Of a stretch of DNA of 9,361 nucleotides, positions 6,705 through 9,361 are shown in pieces. Each line of letters starts with the position of its first letter. Within the stretch, counting starts at the first letter, position 1. The stretch lies in NCBI GenBank assembly GCA_023410155.1, contig JAEYQF010000053.1, positions 1 through 9,361 of the forward strand, in the 5' to 3' direction. The notes under the pieces are model-generated. The model was not told the origin of the DNA and did not search any database. It saw nothing but the letters and a program-made list of their open reading frames with translations. The stretch comes from Verrucomicrobiota bacterium. GTDB lineage: Bacteria; Verrucomicrobiota; Verrucomicrobiia; Opitutales; Opitutaceae. The translations under genes and the position numbers were made by a program.

Positions 6705-7525
6705 GACGCATTGCCCACATCTCCGACCTGCATTTCGGCACCGAACGGCCGGACCTCGCGGCCGCCCTGCGCTCCGAGTTGGAGGACTTCGCGCCGCATC
6801 TGGTGGTCGTAAGTGGCGACCTGACCCAACGTGCGCGGACGGCTCAATTTCGCGCTGCGGCCGAGTATCTGAAAACACTCCCGGCACCTTTGCTGGTGGT
6901 GCCCGGGAATCATGACATCCCGCTCTATGATGTCGCCCGGCGATTCCTGGCTCCTCTCGCGCGCTATCGCGCATGGATCGCGCAGGACACCGATCCGGTG
7001 TTTGAAGACGAAGAGATCTTTGTGGCCGCGCTGAACACGGCGCGCTCACTCACATGGAAGAGCGGCCGGATCTCCCGCGAACAAATTGAGCGCTTGCGCG
7101 AGCGCCTCTGGCGCACGCGAGCGACGATGAAGATCGTGGTCACGCACCACCCGTTCATTCCCCCGCCGTTAATCGACTCCACCGCGGCGAAAATCGATCT
7201 CGTCGGTCGAGCGGAGCGGGCGCTGGACGTGCTCGATGAGGGCGAGGTGGATCTGCTCCTCGCGGGTCACCTCCACCACGCGTATTCCGGGGACACGCGC
7301 ACACAATATCCGGCGGCACGGCGTGCAATCGTCTCCGCCCAGGCCGGCACCGCGATCTCCCAACGAGTGCGACACGGGCAGCCCAATGGCTATAACCGGA
7401 TCGTCACTCACCCTGAACAGATCGCGGTCGAGGTGCGCGCCTGGTCGGAGTGCCGTTTCGCCCCCGTGGCCAGCGTGACGTATGCCCGCCACGCGGAAGG
7501 CTGGCTGATCGAGCAGGCCAGCTAA
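6701..7525 (+). CDS. Calcineurin-like metallophosphoesterase
   Basis: Soluble two-metal phosphoesterase of the Icc/CpdA-like group, 274 aa with no signal peptide. The metal- and phosphate-binding set is complete: D9-x-H11 (SDLHFG), G39-D40, G69-N70-H71-D72, H149 (VTHHPF) and G189-H190-x-H192 (AGHLHH). The family hydrolyses phosphomono- or diesters, including cyclic nucleotides, UDP-diacylglucosamine and phospholipid head groups; the sequence does not settle which. It starts inside the last codon of the lipid kinase, so it may act on a related lipid phosphate. Its 3' end converges on the secreted-protein gene with only about 32 bases between, where I see no good terminator. Confidence 0.93.
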   Translation: MRRIAHISDLHFGTERPDLAAALRSELEDFAPHLVVVSGDLTQRARTAQFRAAAEYLKTLPAPLLVVPGNHDIPLYDVARRFLAPLARYRAWIAQDTDPVFEDEEIFVAALNTARSLTWKSGRISREQIERLRERLWRTRATMKIVVTHHPFIPPPLIDSTAAKIDLVGRAERALDVLDEGEVDLLLAGHLHHAYSGDTRTQYPAARRAIVSAQAGTAISQRVRHGQPNGYNRIVTHPEQIAVEVRAWSECRFAPVASVTYARHAEGWLIEQAS

Positions 7526-7557
7526 CCAACTGCTGTCAGGCGTGCGCTGAACGCATC

Positions 7558-8331
7558 TCAGTTCTGCTGGTTCGACGGCGTGTTGCTCCGCGGCTGGGAA
7601 CTGGCCTCCGGATCGGCAGCGCGCGTCGGGCTGCGCGGCTCGGCTTTCTCACGAGGAGCGGGCTCAGCAGGCGGATTCTCCCGGCGCGGAGCAGTAGTCG
7701 TCGGATCGTTGGCGCGTCCGGATTCTTTTCGCGTGCGATCCTCGCGTTTGGCCGCCGGCGGTGTGGTTGACTGAGTGGTGGTGCGGTCGGCATCGACCGA
7801 TCTCCGCTGGCGCTCCGCCGTCCGGTCGAGTTCCTCGGTCGACACGGCTTCGCGGTTTGCCGGACCCGACAAGGCGCGACGTTCGGCGGCGCTGCCTTCC
7901 GGACTGCCCACCGGCCCCGCGGTGGGTGGCGTTGCCAGCGTCGTGCTGGTTCCCGGCTGCACCGATGTTCCCGTGGTGCCGTTTGCGGCCGGCCGCTGCG
8001 TGGGCTCGGCTGCGGTGCCACTCCACGTCCGCAGATCGTCGGCTTGCATGTCGCGCGCGGATTCCGGACCGACCTGTTCAGGCGCAACTCGACCCGCGGC
8101 GGGCGACCGGGTGTCTCGTGTATCCGCAGAATCACTACCCGCGGCCGTCGCCGAGGACGAACCCGACCCGGATGATTGGTTGGAATTCGAGCTGGCACTC
8201 GAACTCGTGGTGGTCGAAGAACCGGATGAGCCGGACGACTGCGCCTGGGCGACAGGCAAGAGAGGGAGGGCGACGGCAGCAGCGAGGCTCAGGCCCAGCG
8301 CGCGGCGCGAGAAGGAAGCGTTGGTATTCAT
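7558..8331 (-). CDS. Secreted low-complexity Ser/Thr/Pro-rich protein
   Basis: 257-aa predicted exported protein with no recognisable fold. Residues 1-30 form a signal peptide: polar start, S-R-R at 8-10, hydrophobic core (about 11-27), and AQA cleavage site. The SRRALG string only weakly resembles a Tat motif, so Sec export is likelier. Residues 31-72 are almost pure Ser/Gly/Thr/Asn/Ala. A more ordered-looking piece, ESARDMQADDLRTWSG, follows at about 90-110, then Pro/Thr/Arg/Glu-rich text with one helical charged segment (about 150-185) and a Ser/Pro/Asn/Gln tail. No Cys is present. The frame extends upstream to ATG 8349, but ATG 8331 gives the standard signal peptide. Long, in-frame and signal-bearing, it is very likely real. 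Role unknown; cell-wall, matrix or disordered periplasmic linker are possibilities. Confidence 0.75.
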   Translation of the reverse strand: MNTNASFSRRALGLSLAAAVALPLLPVAQAQSSGSSGSSTTTSSSASSNSNQSSGSGSSSATAAGSDSADTRDTRSPAAGRVAPEQVGPESARDMQADDLRTWSGTAAEPTQRPAANGTTGTSVQPGTSTTLATPPTAGPVGSPEGSAAERRALSGPANREAVSTEELDRTAERQRRSVDADRTTTQSTTPPAAKREDRTRKESGRANDPTTTAPRRENPPAEPAPREKAEPRSPTRAADPEASSQPRSNTPSNQQN

Positions 8332-8424
8332 GACGACCAACATATCCACGCGCGCATGGCTAGATATCGGGGGCGTTCATGCCCTGGAACCCGGGAGGCT
8401 TGCTAGCGCGGCGGCGGACTTCAT

Positions 8425-8455
8425 CCGCATTTCCGGACGAACAATCCGGATGCGG
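8425..8455. repeat. Interrupted 11-bp hairpin in the leader of the secreted-protein gene
   Basis: CCGCAT (8425-8430) and CCGGA (8433-8437) pair with TCCGG (8445-8449) and ATGCGG (8450-8455), leaving a 2-nt TT bulge and a 7-nt loop. It lies roughly 95-125 nt upstream of the secreted-protein start, between that gene and the DUF892 terminator. No T-run follows on either strand, so an operator or RNA leader structure is likelier than a terminator; chance is possible. Confidence 0.4.
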
Positions 8456-8477
8456 TTTGACTGGCCGATGTGAGAGC

Positions 8478-8509
8478 AAAAAAAGCGCCCACCGGGATCG
8501 GTGAGCGCT
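8478..8509 (-). terminator. Intrinsic terminator of the DUF892 gene
   Basis: Read on the minus strand, AGCGCTCACCG pairs with CGGTGGGCGCT (11 pairs, one T-G wobble) around a 4-nt ATCC loop and runs into seven T. It begins 28 nt after the DUF892 stop. This is a textbook factor-independent terminator and implies that the downstream secreted-protein gene has its own promoter. Confidence 0.92.
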
Positions 8510-8537
8510 GAGAGGAACCGCCGTCGGCGGAGTGAGC

Positions 8538-9053
8538 TTATTCGTCGTCGTCTTCGGCAGCTGCCGCACCGGCCTCGACATTGAGCTCCATCGCGATTTC
8601 GGTGAGGAGCTTGTCGGTGTCGCCCTCCTCATCGAGGGTCTCCTGGAGAATTTCGGCGACATCTTCTTCGCCGAGCAATTCGGCGAGCGTCCGGGCGGTG
8701 CCGTAGCCGGCGATTTCGTAATGCTCGACCTTCTGCGCGGCCCCGATGATGGCGAGGTCGAGCACGGTGGGATCACCCTCTTCTTCGAGAGTCTCCTTGC
8801 CCTCCTCGATGAGGCCTTCCATGGCCTTGCACTTCTTGCCCTTCATGGACTCGCCGAGCTGTTCGCCGATGCGCTCGAGGCGGGCAACTTGCTCCTGGGT
8901 TTGCTCCAGGTGCTGCTCGAACGCCTTCTTGAGCTCCTCGGAGCTGGCCGCTTTGGCCATCTTCGGCAGAGCCTTCATCAGCTGAGTTTCGGCGCTGTAA
9001 AGATCCTTGAGTTCGTGAATAAGCAGGTCGCGGGCGGAATTGAGTTTCGACAT
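8538..9053 (-). CDS. DUF892 / YciF-type ferritin-like protein
   Basis: 171-aa four-helix ferritin-like protein of the YciE/YciF (DUF892) family, cytoplasmic and usually stress-induced; its chemistry is not well established. Typical marks are the first helix with HELKDLYSAETQLMKALPKM (13-32), helix 2 with FEQHLEQTQEQVARLE (45-60), helix 3 with KVEHYEIAGYGTARTLAELLG (108-128, carrying candidate metal ligands E110, H111 and E113), and helix 4 with EEDVAEILQETLDEE (129-143). The usual C-terminus is replaced by a short Ala run and acidic EDDDE end. ATG 9053 is the first possible start because an in-frame TGA lies upstream; no strong SD is visible. Two AACCCTC copies lie just before the ATG. A strong intrinsic terminator follows, so it is probably monocistronic. 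Confidence 0.93.
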   Translation of the reverse strand: MSKLNSARDLLIHELKDLYSAETQLMKALPKMAKAASSEELKKAFEQHLEQTQEQVARLERIGEQLGESMKGKKCKAMEGLIEEGKETLEEEGDPTVLDLAIIGAAQKVEHYEIAGYGTARTLAELLGEEDVAEILQETLDEEGDTDKLLTEIAMELNVEAGAAAAEDDDE

Positions 9054-9272
9054 GAGAATGGAGGGTTGAGGGTTGGTAACGATTCAACCTCTCGGACTCA
9101 GGCGAGCCGGACCGGTTCGTCGCTGCCGCACCAGTTCTCACCGTCATTCGGTCCCGGATTCACCACGCCTGCGGCCTCGGGAGAATTCCCGATCCACCGT
9201 TGCGCGGCTGCGAAGATCCGCGCGATGCGGCGAGCAGTGAAGATGCACCCCTCCGTCTGCCTCGCCTTTCGC
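9054..9272. other. Non-coding stretch upstream of the DUF892 gene
   Basis: No frame on either strand looks protein-coding; the open plus-strand frame is the shadow of the DUF892 gene running on. The promoter of that gene must lie here, but I see no convincing sigma-70 boxes. Confidence 0.45.
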
Positions 9273-9361
9273 TCACGAGCCGCCGAGCGGCTTCACGTAG
9301 TGAAAAGATCGATACGAGATCATCCCTTGTTTCACGGCGGCGTGCACCCGTGAGCCGGAGA
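9273..9361 (-). CDS. Possible 3' end of a gene cut by the window edge
   Basis: A minus-strand frame enters from the right edge and ends at TGA 9273-9275. Its last residues read MISYRSFHYVKPLGGS, with aromatic and Lys/Val content unlike the Arg/Pro-rich chance frames nearby. An internal ATG has AAGGG directly abutting it, too close for an SD. It could be a real C-terminus or chance; the family is not recognised. The 6-bp hairpin AGCCGC/GCGGCT (9278-9292) overlaps its last codons. Confidence 0.25.
   Translation of the reverse strand, partial: SGSRVHAAVKQGMISYRSFHYVKPLGGS

Noticed and set aside
5673..7049. Long minus-strand open frame (458 codons)
   Set aside because: Antisense to the lipid kinase and metallophosphoesterase, which have complete catalytic motifs; the product is Arg/His-rich and unrecognisable.
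7526..7563. Nested short inverted repeats (AACTG/CAGTT, GCGT/ACGC) between convergent genes
   Set aside because: Stems of 4-5 bp with gaps and no T-run; not above chance.
9056..9080. Two AACCCTC copies in the DUF892 leader as a possible regulatory repeat
   Set aside because: A single 7-nt duplication is too little to support a site.
9300..9335. GTGAAA/TTTCAC inverted repeat
   Set aside because: 6-bp arms with a 24-nt loop and no context; likely chance.
8532..9353. Long plus-strand open frame (273 codons)
   Set aside because: It is the antisense shadow of the DUF892 gene; its Leu/Phe/Glu-rich text mirrors the Glu/Lys/Gln-rich sense protein and matches no family.

Overview
The window looks like a chromosomal stretch from a high-GC, free-living Gram-negative bacterium. 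Start codons often lack a clear Shine-Dalgarno (SD) sequence, several genes overlap by one to four bases, and the gene set (ETR1-type sensor kinase, AbgT transporter, DUF4112, DUF892) would suit a soil or freshwater Verrucomicrobiota such as an Opitutaceae member. The taxonomic guess is inference only; no rRNA or other marker is present. There are no insertion sequences, tRNAs, CRISPR arrays or phage genes.

Layout. Bases 1-384 hold no convincing gene. Bases 385-2090 encode a coupled two-component pair: a stand-alone CheY/Rcp1-like response regulator, then a histidine kinase whose membrane domain carries the ethylene/copper-binding signature of plant ETR1. Bases 2091-2459 contain a weak hairpin and a possible tiny basic protein on the minus strand. 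An AbgT-family transporter follows (2460-4034), then two overlapping small membrane-protein genes (4161-4879), the second a DUF4112 protein. A degenerate ~22-nt repeat fills the gap where these genes meet a PAP2 phosphatase on the minus strand (4979-5713). Divergent from the phosphatase, a diacylglycerol-kinase-like lipid kinase (5790-6704) overlaps a metallophosphoesterase (6701-7525). The right end is mostly minus strand: a secreted, low-complexity Ser/Thr/Pro-rich protein (7558-8331) and a DUF892/YciF ferritin-like protein (8538-9053) with a clear intrinsic terminator. The last 300 bases hold at most the 3' tip of another minus-strand gene.

Working together. The response regulator and kinase overlap by four bases (GTGA) and should form one signalling unit whose likely input is ethylene or a copper-dependent small ligand. 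PAP2, lipid kinase and metallophosphoesterase form a lipid-phosphate neighbourhood, with enzymes that could add and remove phosphate on lipid carriers or phospholipid intermediates. The AbgT transporter and the DUF892 protein look like independent units. The most notable system is the bacterial ethylene-receptor-like two-component pair.
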